This document shows positions 35,214-43,888 of a stretch of DNA of 44,024 nt, in pieces. The stretch spans positions 1 to 44,024 of the forward strand of contig CAUJHS010000085.1 of the NCBI GenBank assembly GCA_963204915.1. Reading direction: 5' to 3'. Below the pieces are notes generated by a model. It was given only the letters and a program-made list of their open reading frames with translations, made no database searches and was not told where the DNA came from. The stretch comes from Planctomycetota bacterium. GTDB lineage: Bacteria > Planctomycetota > Planctomycetia > Pirellulales > Pirellulaceae. How positions within the stretch are numbered: position 1 is the first letter of the stretch; every line of letters starts with the position of its first letter. Both the position numbers and the translations under genes were made by a program.

Positions 35214-35606
35214 TTATGTGCACGCCAACAACTCTTCAATTCTAAGAATCAGCGAAGCGAAATGATAGGGCTTTGCAATTTCCTGCCGTTCGAAAGCAAG
35301 CGTCTCCGGCGAATGAAGTTTGCCCAGAATGACTAAACAACCTGATTGATTTCTGAGCGCTTCGTCAAAAGCGTGACATGTGTCTTCTTCTTGGCCGCCA
35401 GCGAGATCCAAGTCGAGAATCACCAAGTGGGGGCGGCCATTGCGTGTAAACTCAAGTCCCGGTTCAACATCGCCCGCCTCGTGCACCTCAACGCCCCTCC
35501 GTTCCAAGGCGAAGCGCAATACTTCACGATTGTCGGGAGATTCGTCCACGATTAGCACTCGCGGCGACAACGGATCCGGCGGGAAAACAGTGTTGGTGGG
35601 CGTCAT
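35214..35606 (-). CDS. Single-domain response regulator with altered switch residue
   Basis: A 130-residue receiver domain without an output domain, likely the phospho-transfer partner of the FHA-GAF kinase encoded just downstream. Visible are the acidic pair in VLIVDES (Asp21-Glu22), the phospho-acceptor Asp65 in HLVILDLDLAGG, and Lys112-Pro113 in EIAKPYHF. The conserved Thr/Ser switch after the fourth strand is Gly95 (CLVILGKLHS) here, so signal output may differ from CheY-like proteins. The first 15 residues are an unstructured Pro-rich lead. The ATG start has no clear ribosome site. Confidence 0.82.
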   Translation of the reverse strand: MTPTNTVFPPDPLSPRVLIVDESPDNREVLRFALERRGVEVHEAGDVEPGLEFTRNGRPHLVILDLDLAGGQEEDTCHAFDEALRNQSGCLVILGKLHSPETLAFERQEIAKPYHFASLILRIEELLACT

Positions 35607-35938
35607 AAGGGAGCGGCCAAATGATTATTAAGCGCCGGCGAGCGAACGTCCATGTTCGCCCGGACGGCGGCCTGCGCCGCACGTCCATGCACGGCGGTAG
35701 GAAGATAACGAGATCACCCGGTTCTGTCAAAAGCGGTTTTCGTTCGGCCGAGGACAGAGGACAGGGAGTCAGTCAGGGATTCTTCGGCAAAACCGCTGCG
35801 GCAAGCGCGAAGCAATACATCAAGCGATTTTTGAGAATTCGGACTTGCGCGGCTTGAATAGGGACTAATCGTCGGCGAACCCTGTCGTGACGAAACTGCT
35901 GCGCCGCGCGAAAATTATCGATCCGTCGAGGAAAAGAA
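35607..35938. other. Intergenic region upstream of the response regulator, no gene
   Basis: Short frames such as 35621-35857 on the plus strand show no domain and no ribosome site and are not called. The promoter of the response regulator-kinase pair should lie here, but no convincing motif pair is visible. Confidence 0.4.
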
Positions 35939-35960
35939 GGCGGCATACGAGGATGCCGCC
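35930..35960 (-). terminator. Likely terminator of the GldA/GldFG/DUF4340 operon
   Basis: GGCGGCAT / ATGCCGCC (35939-35960) form an 8-bp stem with a six-base loop. On the minus strand it is followed by TTCTTTTCC. It lies about 130 bases after the DUF4340 gene stop (36092). Outer flanks (ATTATCGAT at about 35913, GTCGATAAT at about 35966) could extend the structure. Confidence 0.55.
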
Positions 35961-36091
35961 GAATGGTCGATAATCGGAGGATTTTTAACTGAGCGCTGAG
36001 GTGCGATCAACCAATTTACGTTTTCGAACGTAGGATGGTGCGAATTCTCGCATACTTCCACCGCGAACAATCGCCGCGCTGTGGTAGACGC

Positions 36092-37756
36092 CTACTGAGG
36101 ACTTTCGGGCTTCTTAAGCCCCTCTTCCTCAAGACTGCGAAATGCGTCGACGCCGAAACCTTCGTCCTCGACCGACGCCTTCTCTTGAATAACGTCGCTG
36201 CGAGTTAAACGAACCTTCTTGAACACGTCCTCTGAAACGACATAGTACCAATCTGCAAAGCGAAAGTTCAAATCACGAACTTTCCTTTGAGCTTCTTTGA
36301 TCTTGTCGTTGTATTCGTCCAGTTTGCGCTGGTTTTCTTTGGTAATGCGTTCGCGTTCGGCCTCAATCTTTGCACGGTCGTCTTGCGAAGCGTCCGATGC
36401 CGCGTCATCGTCGGATTTACCGGTTGATGTCTCGTCATTGGAATTCGCTACCGATGCGACATCTGCTGTTTCCGTTGCCGTGGCTTCGTCCGTTTGTTTC
36501 GCTTCTTCGCCGCCCTCGGTGGAAGTTTCGGTCGGCGCGTTCTTGTCTTCTTCCGGCAAAGGCGGCAGTTCTGCAAGTTCGGGCTTGGCGACGGCGCTTT
36601 CGTTAACGCGAGCCATCACAAGCAAGTAGCGATTCAGCTTGTCGTTCTCAGACTCTTCTTCGGCGCCAGAAACATTTCCAAACTTAAGTACATACTCGAC
36701 GCCGTCCTTCAATGTCGCCAAGACTTCTCCATTGGCGGCGTATAGATCGATTTGCTGAACACTCGTGCGGCTGACGTCAGGAATGAACCCAAGTTGCACC
36801 AATGAATTGACGCCTTCCTGGTCTTTCAGGAATCCTTGATCGGCCTTGAGATCCGCGCCGAGCCCTTGCGGCTTTCGGCGAACGTCGACAATTTCTAAGG
36901 TGTCGAGGCCATTCTTCACGTCGTTGAGCTTGGATTGATTCAATTCTTCCTCGGGCAAAAGTCCGGTCGACTGGGGTTTGCCATTACGGTAGAGTTTCAA
37001 ATCGTCAAGTTTCCATTTGCCATTATCGTCGGAAACAGCCAGGTCCATTCGCCGATTGTCACGTGCGCGAAGAACGCCTTGCCGAAGATCAACGGCCGCC
37101 TGCGCGGAGTAATCTTGGATGTTTAGCTTCGCCAGGTCGAGGGGGTTGAGTTGAAGTAGATCTTTTTCAATCCAGTCTTCGAACTTAGCCGGAAAAGCGT
37201 CAAGGTTAATTTCCACTGCATAAACTCGATCTTGACTCGGTTTTCGAACAAAACGCTGATTGTCCTGTCCCTTGACTTTTTGACCGACAATCAGGCGCAC
37301 AAGATCTTTATCGCTCGAGTCTTGCATGGCGAGGAGCGTTCCCACTCCTTCCTTGCTTGCGTTATCGCTCGTGGGTTCAACGACCCCGAAAAGCTCGTGA
37401 TCGCCGGCGCGGTCGGTCGCCACGCCCATTATTTTTAGATCCATCAAGGCGACAGCGGCGTCACGAATGCGGTTTTCGGCGTCCGCCGGATAACCGCCAT
37501 GTGATGGAATCACCCAACGGCCGTCTTTACCCTGTTCGACTTCGAAGCGGTGGAGTTTCGCCAACTCTTCGTCCGCTCGCACAATCTCTAAGCTTGCGCC
37601 TTGCAAGGGATCCTTAAACTCGGGGAACAATTGCTCGCCTACTTCGGTTTCGACGGGTACGCCAACCGGCTGACCCAAGTAGACGGCCGCGAACGCTGCT
37701 ACTGATACCACCATGGCGACAGCAGCAAAAACAGAAGTTTTGACAGTCTCACTCAT
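36092..37756 (-). CDS. DUF4340-domain membrane-anchored protein of the GldA/GldFG operon
   Basis: A 554-residue protein with one N-terminal membrane segment (residues about 8-30, VFAAVAMVVSVAAFAAVYLG) and a large extracytoplasmic part. Residues about 75-330 show the DUF4340 pattern (VALMDLKIMGVATDRA, YGV/FGVVEP-type turn, VRLIVGQKVKGQDNQRFVRK, VYAVEINLDAF, WIEKDLL). DUF4340 proteins are regularly encoded beside GldF/GldG-type ABC genes. Residues about 395-490 are an acidic, Glu/Thr/Ser/Asp-rich low-complexity and coiled-coil insert (EAKQTDEATATETADVAS) that splits the domain from its last strands (RFADWYYVVSEDVFKKV). It follows the fused GldFG gene by 55 bases on the same strand, so it is probably the third subunit of that system. 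Function unknown; possibly polysaccharide or envelope export. Confidence 0.8.
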   Translation of the reverse strand: MSETVKTSVFAAVAMVVSVAAFAAVYLGQPVGVPVETEVGEQLFPEFKDPLQGASLEIVRADEELAKLHRFEVEQGKDGRWVIPSHGGYPADAENRIRDAAVALMDLKIMGVATDRAGDHELFGVVEPTSDNASKEGVGTLLAMQDSSDKDLVRLIVGQKVKGQDNQRFVRKPSQDRVYAVEINLDAFPAKFEDWIEKDLLQLNPLDLAKLNIQDYSAQAAVDLRQGVLRARDNRRMDLAVSDDNGKWKLDDLKLYRNGKPQSTGLLPEEELNQSKLNDVKNGLDTLEIVDVRRKPQGLGADLKADQGFLKDQEGVNSLVQLGFIPDVSRTSVQQIDLYAANGEVLATLKDGVEYVLKFGNVSGAEEESENDKLNRYLLVMARVNESAVAKPELAELPPLPEEDKNAPTETSTEGGEEAKQTDEATATETADVASVANSNDETSTGKSDDDAASDASQDDRAKIEAERERITKENQRKLDEYNDKIKEAQRKVRDLNFRFADWYYVVSEDVFKKVRLTRSDVIQEKASVEDEGFGVDAFRSLEEEGLKKPESPQ

Positions 37757-37811
37757 AACGATTTATTGCGGGACGATTTCGAAATTGACGAAAGAACAGG
37801 ATACGCCTCGG

Positions 37812-40800
37812 TTAGCGCAGGCGACTACGGGAGATGCCTTCACGTTCGCGTAATCGGCGGCGAACAAATACCACAAGCCCAACCAAGAGAGGCGGGATCG
37901 GAGGCAACACGACGGCCCAAAGCTTGTATCCCGTCTGAATCTGGCGGATCTCCAAGTCCGCGTCGCGGCGAATGCTCTTGATTTGCCGATCACGTTTGCG
38001 CTCCAACTGTTGACGTTTCGCGTCGAAACGCTGTTGAGCCGTTTCTCGCTTGATGTTGAGCCGTTCCGCAGTGGCTGCCAACTCCGCCGAAACATCCTCG
38101 CCTGCATCGCTCCGCTTACGAAGTGCATCGACCGCACTTTGCAACTCCTTAATCGACTGATCCATTTCCTCATTTGCTTCTTTCACCGCGCCATCGAACT
38201 GCTCACGATACTGTTGCTGCTCCTTAAGTTCATCCTCGCGCGACTCTTCGGTTCGTAGCTCGACCATTTTCAGCGAACCATAATGAGGCTTCCGTTTTCG
38301 GATTTCGACAAAATCGTGTTCACCTGCTAATGAGTCAATTACGTTCAACACAAACGTGACGTTTTCAAAGTTGAACCGAACCTCTTCATCGGGACGGGCG
38401 CGAAGGAACAGGAATTGGTCGTCCAAAACGTCCAAGTCCGATACATACACAACATGGAGTGAACGTTGAGCGGCCGCCGCATCCTCGGTCTTTTCGTCGT
38501 CAGTTTTAGCCGGAGTTTCTCGAATACGTGCGGCAATAGCGAACTTGTTCTGGCCGCCAAATGACATTTTGCGTTTCGCTTCCAAACGCGTAGGCTCAAG
38601 ATCCAACTGAGCAGGGCCAAAAAACGCTTGCCCCATATATTCCTGATAGCTCATCGAACCGGCGAAGGAACCGGTTGTCACGAGTTCGGTGTATTCAAGC
38701 TCTTCTGGCGCTGCTTCAGCCTTTTCGACGGCGCCGGGGAACATAAACAACACTTCTTCCAAACCCGAGGTGATCGGGTCATTCGGATTGAAAGGCTGGA
38801 AGTTTTCCTCTTCTGAGGGCGCTTCGGGACGTATGAACACAAACTCGGGAATAATGCCTTGCAGTTGGAGCTTGGGATAGGGGTTGTAACGTTGCCACAC
38901 GACGTCGACATTCGTTCGTCCTGGGCCGTGTTGTCCCAGCATTTGTATGCCTAGCGCATCCCAAACGCTTTGAATATCTCCTTTTTGTTCGGGTTGGGCG
39001 CCGCCAAACATTCCTCCTTGAGCTTGTTTGGGTTGGCTGGTGCCGGGCGCTCCCGCCATATTAAAAGGGAGAGGGTCTTCGAAAATCGCGGTCGGCAAGC
39101 CTGCCTTGATCGCCGCCAGAAAATTCTCCATTTGCGTCGGTGTCAACGACGATGGTTGAGCGGCCAATAGCGCATCGTATTTGGTTACATCAATTGGAGA
39201 ATTCGGATCGACTTCCTCGACATCATATTGCTTTTCCAATTCCGTAATTATCGCCTGCCGCGGAGTGTTTTGCGGTTGCATGCCCGACATGACAAACCCG
39301 CCCAGCAGCCGTGCGTCCGTTTGCAAAACACCCAACGTCTTGCGTTTTCCCTCCGCCACAGTCGAAATCGACCGCACCAATTCGTATTCCACAGGCACGC
39401 CGTACTCAAAGAATGGCACAACGACTTTTTCCAAGCCGCATGTGACCGCAGCCCCTAAGATCAGATCTTGGTCACGGAATTGCCCGCGCGACAAAGTTCG
39501 AACCGTGCGCGGCTCAATTCCGTACCGCTCCGACGCCATTGCCGCTTCTTCGCTTGAGGGTTCGAGATTGTCGTGAATATGCACGACGACTTTGTTGCCG
39601 GAAATCGCTTTGAACTCGCGAAGCAGCGAGACAAGGTCAATGCGTGTCTTGACGTAGTCCTCAGGCACTTCATCACTAATGAATGCTTCGACTACAACAG
39701 GGTGTTTTGCCTCAAGATTGCGAATTAATCGTTTCGTTTCTTGCGACAACGAGCTTACATCGCCGTCCGTCATATCAATTCGCATAACGTCGTACCGCGC
39801 AAACACGACATTGGCGGCCAAGGCGATCACAATAAGACAGACGGTTCGCACCAAGTAGTGTCCGACCATGGCGTCGCCGTCCCTACCGCCAATCCAATGT
39901 CGCCGACCGATCAGCAGCATGCAAAGGTAAAGGCCAACAGCGATGACCATCAAAAAATAGGTTGTTGATGAGAGGCTGATAACGCCTCGCCCGAAGTCTT
40001 CAAATTGTCGGCCGATACTCCAGCTTGATATGGTCTGCGCCAAAGTGGCTGTGGGAGCAATCGTATCCGCCCAAACCGAGAACACGAGCGGAGCGTTGAA
40101 TGCGACTCCCAAAATGAACCCGACGGTAAGGATGTGAGTCAAGAACGAGGCGATCATGCCGACGGACAGCATTGCCAGACCAACCATCCAATAGCCAAAA
40201 TACGTGGCCATCAATAAACCGACATCGACGTCGCCGAGCGACAACGATACCAAAACGGTGTACGTCGCAATTTGTGAAAACAAAAGCGAAGCGGTGTAGA
40301 TCGCCGCCGCCGCAAGGTATTTGCCTAACACGATGTCAAAATCACCCGCAGGTATCGTTAGCAGCAATTCATCAGTCCCTTGCCGACGTTCGTCGGCCCA
40401 GACGCCCATCGTAATGGCGGGAATAAAGACCAACATGATCAGCGGGAAATATGCGTTTAACTGGTCCAAATTAGGAAGGTTGGCGTTGAAGAACTCATGA
40501 GGCCAGAACGCAGCGAATGACGTTAACAAGACAAACAAACAAAGAAACACATAACCTGTGGGATTAGAAAAGTATCCTAGGAAGTTGCGTTTCAGTACCG
40601 CGAATCCCGCCTGCTTCCAAATGGCCAGCGGCACAAGGGCTAACATGAAGGCGCCCAGAAAGAAGGCGTCAAAAATAAACAACCAAAGCAGGGGACGAAA
40701 CACCTCTGCCAGATTGTAAAGCGTCAAAGGGATCAAGAACGCAAGGCATGCGATGGCGAACAAGGCGTCGTAAACCAGAAATTTCAGCAAAGGAAGCGCG

Positions 40801-40910
40801 AGCGCTCCGCGTTGCGAACGCCGGGCCGCGCTCATACCGACAGCGGCGCTAACTCCGACCACGACGGCCACCACAGCCAAAACAACCATTAAAGTAAGAC
40901 CACCACTCAT
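37812..40910 (-). CDS. Fused GldF-GldG-type ABC permease and auxiliary protein
   Basis: A 1032-residue inner-membrane protein joining two normally separate subunits. Residues 1-345 carry about eight to ten membrane segments of an ABC-2 permease, with the GldF-like FLGYFSNPTGYVFLCLF and GVWADERRQGTDELLLT. Residues about 350-880 are the GldG/ABC_transp_aux extracytoplasmic domain (RIDMTDGDVSSLSQETKRLI, VVEAFISDEVPEDY, KYDALLAAQPSSLTPTQM). Residues about 890-990 are a charged coiled coil (KELQSAVDALRKR, QQRFDAKRQQLERKR), followed by a final membrane segment (WAVVLPPIPPLLVGLVVFV) and a basic tail. In Bacteroidetes GldA, GldF and GldG form an ABC transporter needed for gliding. Planctomycete homologues are widespread but their substrate is not known. 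Encoded between the ATPase (83-base gap) and DUF4340 genes. Confidence 0.87.
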   Translation of the reverse strand: MSGGLTLMVVLAVVAVVVGVSAAVGMSAARRSQRGALALPLLKFLVYDALFAIACLAFLIPLTLYNLAEVFRPLLWLFIFDAFFLGAFMLALVPLAIWKQAGFAVLKRNFLGYFSNPTGYVFLCLFVLLTSFAAFWPHEFFNANLPNLDQLNAYFPLIMLVFIPAITMGVWADERRQGTDELLLTIPAGDFDIVLGKYLAAAAIYTASLLFSQIATYTVLVSLSLGDVDVGLLMATYFGYWMVGLAMLSVGMIASFLTHILTVGFILGVAFNAPLVFSVWADTIAPTATLAQTISSWSIGRQFEDFGRGVISLSSTTYFLMVIAVGLYLCMLLIGRRHWIGGRDGDAMVGHYLVRTVCLIVIALAANVVFARYDVMRIDMTDGDVSSLSQETKRLIRNLEAKHPVVVEAFISDEVPEDYVKTRIDLVSLLREFKAISGNKVVVHIHDNLEPSSEEAAMASERYGIEPRTVRTLSRGQFRDQDLILGAAVTCGLEKVVVPFFEYGVPVEYELVRSISTVAEGKRKTLGVLQTDARLLGGFVMSGMQPQNTPRQAIITELEKQYDVEEVDPNSPIDVTKYDALLAAQPSSLTPTQMENFLAAIKAGLPTAIFEDPLPFNMAGAPGTSQPKQAQGGMFGGAQPEQKGDIQSVWDALGIQMLGQHGPGRTNVDVVWQRYNPYPKLQLQGIIPEFVFIRPEAPSEEENFQPFNPNDPITSGLEEVLFMFPGAVEKAEAAPEELEYTELVTTGSFAGSMSYQEYMGQAFFGPAQLDLEPTRLEAKRKMSFGGQNKFAIAARIRETPAKTDDEKTEDAAAAQRSLHVVYVSDLDVLDDQFLFLRARPDEEVRFNFENVTFVLNVIDSLAGEHDFVEIRKRKPHYGSLKMVELRTEESREDELKEQQQYREQFDGAVKEANEEMDQSIKELQSAVDALRKRSDAGEDVSAELAATAERLNIKRETAQQRFDAKRQQLERKRDRQIKSIRRDADLEIRQIQTGYKLWAVVLPPIPPLLVGLVVFVRRRLREREGISRSRLR

Positions 40911-40993
40911 AACGTTATGCTTTGTACTTTGATCGATTCAGAATGTTCAGGTGTGGGTTTCACCACTATTTGCAACCTTGACACCACGGTCGT

Positions 40994-41740
40994 TTACACA
41001 ACCGCGGCTTGGGCGGTCAGCTCTTGAAACGCGGCTTCCAGCCCTCGTCCGCCGCGGTGGAGTTCCGCCACAGGACCGTCATACACCAGGCGGCCCTCAT
41101 TGATCACGATTACGCGGCTAGCCATCGCTTCGACCTCTTGCAAAATATGCGTTGACAACAGGATCGTCTTTTGTTCGCCCAAACGCCGCATGGTCTCGCG
41201 CAAGTCGCGGATCTGATTAGGATCCAATCCCGCAGTTGGCTCGTCCAGAATCAGCACATCAGGCTCGTGAAGCAGGGCTTGCGCCATCCCCACACGTTGG
41301 CGATACCCTTTGGAAAGCTTGCTGATGGGTTTATGTAGCACGCTTCCGAGGGCGCACAAATCAACCACAGCTTCAATCCGGTCGTTCTTCCTGTCGCGGG
41401 CCATTCCCCGCGCTTCGGCAAAAAACTCCAGCAAACTATGGGGAGTCATGTCGGGATAGAGTGGACCGTTTTCAGGCAAATAACCCAACCGCTGAGAACC
41501 TGCTAGTCGGTCGATCATCATATCGTGACCCGCGATACGGGCGGTCCCCTCGGAAGGCGACAGGTAGCCCGTCAGCAACTTCATCGTGGTGCTTTTCCCG
41601 GCGCCGTTTGGTCCAAGAAAAGCAACTAATTCGCCCTTCCGCACGGTAAATGAAACTTCGCGGCAGGCGGCAAAAATCCCGTAAAACTTCGAGAGCCGAT
41701 CGGCCTCGATCATGGGGGTGTCCGGATCGTTCTTCTTCAT
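40994..41740 (-). CDS. GldA-type ABC transporter ATP-binding protein
   Basis: A 248-residue cytoplasmic ATPase. Walker A is GPNGAGKST (43-51), followed by MKLLTGYLSPSEG; Q-loop region YLPENGPLYPDMT; signature LSKGYRQRVG (142-151); Walker B VLILDEPTAGLD (162-173); switch His198 in LSTHILQEV. GldA and NatA/CcmA-type ABC-2 ATPases share this pattern. The ATG at 41738-41740 is used; an internal ATG at 41711-41713 (before IEADRLSKFYG) would also give a normal family N-terminus, and neither has a good ribosome site. It is the first gene of a three-gene operon with the fused GldFG permease and the DUF4340 protein, and supplies its energy. Confidence 0.88.
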   Translation of the reverse strand: MKKNDPDTPMIEADRLSKFYGIFAACREVSFTVRKGELVAFLGPNGAGKSTTMKLLTGYLSPSEGTARIAGHDMMIDRLAGSQRLGYLPENGPLYPDMTPHSLLEFFAEARGMARDRKNDRIEAVVDLCALGSVLHKPISKLSKGYRQRVGMAQALLHEPDVLILDEPTAGLDPNQIRDLRETMRRLGEQKTILLSTHILQEVEAMASRVIVINEGRLVYDGPVAELHRGGRGLEAAFQELTAQAAVV

Positions 41741-42127
41741 GCGTCGGGGGAGATTCGGAGTGGAGGGTTAAGCCTGCGAAGTATATTCACTTAACGCAAA
41801 TGGGAGTTTCTCACAAGTCCCTACGATCAAAACGAGGGGGCGGTTCGGGCAATTTGTTGAGGACAAACGCCTAAGACCATCCGCCGAAACAAGGCGAATT
41901 CATACCCCTAAGACCTCAATTCCCTGAAAACAGCCCCGTTTCCAATCGCGATTCATGGCCGAAGGGTTCGACAAGTTTTTCTTGCAAGAAAATTCGCTTT
42001 TCGTCTGGGTTTGTGGCGATCGGACAGGTGATCCAATGGGGCATGGGGGATTGGACGTACGAACTACCATTGCCCCCTGCCGCCGCAACCGCCAAAATCT
42101 TGAACCAAACCACCTTTCACCTTGGAC
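41741..42127. other. Divergent intergenic region between the GldA-type and symporter genes
   Basis: An open frame from 41955 runs into the symporter gene, but its first 62 codons encode an Arg/Cys-rich stretch without family match, so I treat the region as non-coding. It holds the palindrome at 41977-41992 and must contain promoters for both divergent units. No clear promoter pair was found. Confidence 0.5.
41977..41992. promoter_or_regulatory. Perfect 16-bp palindrome, possible operator
   Basis: TTTTCTTGCAAGAAAA is a perfect palindrome about 150 bases upstream of the symporter start and about 240 bases upstream of the GldA-type ATPase. It could bind a dimeric regulator of either divergent unit. 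It is not followed by a terminator-like GC stem. Confidence 0.4.
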
Positions 42128-42132
42128 AGGAG
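42128..42132 (+). promoter_or_regulatory. Ribosome binding site fixing the GTG start of the symporter gene
   Basis: AGGAG eight bases before GTG at 42141-42143. This start gives the N-terminus [15 protein letters not shown], which aligns with the N-terminus of LeuT (REHW...), so the upstream in-frame ATG at 41955 is rejected. Confidence 0.8.
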
Positions 42133-42140
42133 AGCTTTGC

Positions 42141-43730
42141 GTGGCAAGTGCAACTGGGCGAGAGCACTGGGGATCGCGCATTGGCGTGATCTTGGCGGTA
42201 GCCGGGTCGGCTGTGGGGTTGGGGAACTTCTTAAGGTTTCCTGGTTTGGCGGCGCAAAACGGCGGAGGCGCGTTCATGCTGCCCTACTTTATCTCCTTAC
42301 TCGTTTTAGGCATTCCGTTATGTTGGGCGGAGTGGACCATGGGCCGATACGGCGGAACTCGTGGCTTCAATTCGGCGCCCGGTGTTTTCACGGTCGTTTG
42401 GCGGCATCCCCTGGCGAAATACTTCGGCGGACTCGCCCTCATGATCCCTATGGTGATCTACATGTACTACGTGCTGATTGAGGCGTGGTGTTTGGGATAC
42501 GCCCTAAGTTATCTCACGGGCGAAATGACGCAGCCGAATCAGAATTTCAGCCAGTTCTTTAACCAGTTCGTAGGAATCGAAGAAGACGGCGCATTGCTCG
42601 CACCACAAAACCGTATGCGATTGCTTGGGTTTGGGTTGGTATTTGTATTAAATTTCGTGTTGATTTATCGTGGAGTTTCAAAGGGTATTGAATTACTGTG
42701 CAAATTCGCCATGCCGCTGATGGCGGTGCTCGCGATTATCGTTTTGGTGCGTGTCTTAACCTTGGGCGCTCCCGACCCCTCCAAGCCTGAGCAAACGGTG
42801 GTGGCCGGCCTTGGTTTCATGTGGAACCCAAATGCGGAGAAGCTTTGGGACCCCGCAACGTGGTTGGCCGCCTCGGGACAGATTTTCTTTAGTCTCTCGG
42901 TAGGATTTGGGATTATCGTCAATTACGCGAGCTACTTGAAGCGAAACGACGACATCGCTCTAAGCGGGTTGACGTCGTGCAGCGTCAACGAGTTTTTCGA
43001 GGTTTGCCTTGGAGGTCTTATTACCGTACCTGCTGCGTTCATCTTCCTGGGCGATCAGGCGGCGCAATTCACGGGCTCTACGTTTGGCTTAGGCTTTAAC
43101 GCACTACCCAATGTATTTGCAAGGATGTGGGGCGGGCAGTTTTTCGGCTTTCTTTGGTTTTTCATGTTGTTTCTTGCTGCAATTACCAGCAGTGTGTCTA
43201 TGTTGCAACCGGTTATCGCGTTTCTCGAAGAAGGTTTCGGCCTTCGGCGTCACGCCTCGGTCGCACTCCTCGGATTGATCACCGCGCTGGGTTGCGGATA
43301 CGTCGCTTACTTCTCTAAGGGCTTAGTAGCGCTTGATACTTTTGACTTTTGGGTCGGCAGCGTGATGATTCTACTGCTGGCTTTGGTGCAGTCCATTCTG
43401 TACGGGTGGGCCCTCGGCATTGAACGCGGTCACAAAGAGGCGCATCAAGGCGCTCACATTCGTATTCCATGGTTTGTACAACTCATGTTGAAATACATGG
43501 TGCCGGTTTACTTGTTAGCCATGCTTATTCCGTTTTGCGTAAACAACGTGCCCAAATATGCGCTAACGATTTCAAAGGATCCGGTCGCGTTAGGGTCGAT
43601 CTTGTTTCTAGCGGTCATTTTGGCGTTTCTACTGGTCATGATTCACATTGCTGGGAAGCGATGGACCGCCGACGGGCGCTTCGCCCAACTTGATCTCGAG
43701 GAACGCAAAAAAGGAGAAGCGACGCTATGA
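42141..43730 (+). CDS. LeuT-like Na+-dependent amino acid symporter (NSS/SNF family)
   Basis: A 529-residue, about twelve-segment inner-membrane symporter. Starting at GTG it closely follows LeuT from REHW onward: [20 protein letters not shown] (unwound helix 1), [50 protein letters not shown], and helix 8 [16 protein letters not shown]. Sodium-site residues Asn29 (LeuT Asn27) and the TSS of helix 8 are present. The Glu that replaces chloride in bacterial members (LeuT Glu290) is kept in NEFFEV, so transport is probably chloride-independent. LeuT Asn21 is Ser23 here, a change near the substrate. The gate Asp in FDFW is present. The stop overlaps the start of a 53-codon gene (ATGA), a MetP/MetS-like arrangement, so methionine, alanine or another neutral amino acid is a plausible substrate. 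Confidence 0.92.
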   Translation: MASATGREHWGSRIGVILAVAGSAVGLGNFLRFPGLAAQNGGGAFMLPYFISLLVLGIPLCWAEWTMGRYGGTRGFNSAPGVFTVVWRHPLAKYFGGLALMIPMVIYMYYVLIEAWCLGYALSYLTGEMTQPNQNFSQFFNQFVGIEEDGALLAPQNRMRLLGFGLVFVLNFVLIYRGVSKGIELLCKFAMPLMAVLAIIVLVRVLTLGAPDPSKPEQTVVAGLGFMWNPNAEKLWDPATWLAASGQIFFSLSVGFGIIVNYASYLKRNDDIALSGLTSCSVNEFFEVCLGGLITVPAAFIFLGDQAAQFTGSTFGLGFNALPNVFARMWGGQFFGFLWFFMLFLAAITSSVSMLQPVIAFLEEGFGLRRHASVALLGLITALGCGYVAYFSKGLVALDTFDFWVGSVMILLLALVQSILYGWALGIERGHKEAHQGAHIRIPWFVQLMLKYMVPVYLLAMLIPFCVNNVPKYALTISKDPVALGSILFLAVILAFLLVMIHIAGKRWTADGRFAQLDLEERKKGEATL

Positions 43731-43888
43731 CCCTTGCTGGTTGGATTATCATGGGATCGTCCGTCACGGCGGTTTTGATGTTGGTCAGTTTCTGTCTTTA
43801 TCGTGTACTCACCTTGCCAAACGTGGACGTCGATCGCCTCCACGGGCCGTCCGACATTGATACCCGCGACACGCAAAACGCTGACTAG
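43727..43888 (+). CDS. MetS-like small membrane subunit of the symporter
   Basis: A 53-residue protein. The ATG overlaps the symporter stop (ATGA), and AGGAG lies ten bases upstream, so it is translationally coupled. One membrane segment covers residues about 3-26 ([18 protein letters not shown]...), followed by LYRVLTLP and a short Asp-rich hydrophilic tail. Tiny proteins of this form (MetS of Corynebacterium MetPS, about 60 residues) are encoded just after NSS symporters and are needed for their activity. The stop TAG lies in CTAG immediately before what appears to be the end of an IS630-type element, so the last residues could differ from the ancestral ones. Homology is by position, size and topology; the sequence is too short for more. 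Confidence 0.75.
   Translation: MTLAGWIIMGSSVTAVLMLVSFCLYRVLTLPNVDVDRLHGPSDIDTRDTQNAD

Noticed and set aside
41955-42140. 62-codon N-terminal extension of the symporter frame
   Set aside because: The extension is unlike any NSS transporter, and a strong AGGAG with GTG at 42141 gives a LeuT-like N-terminus.
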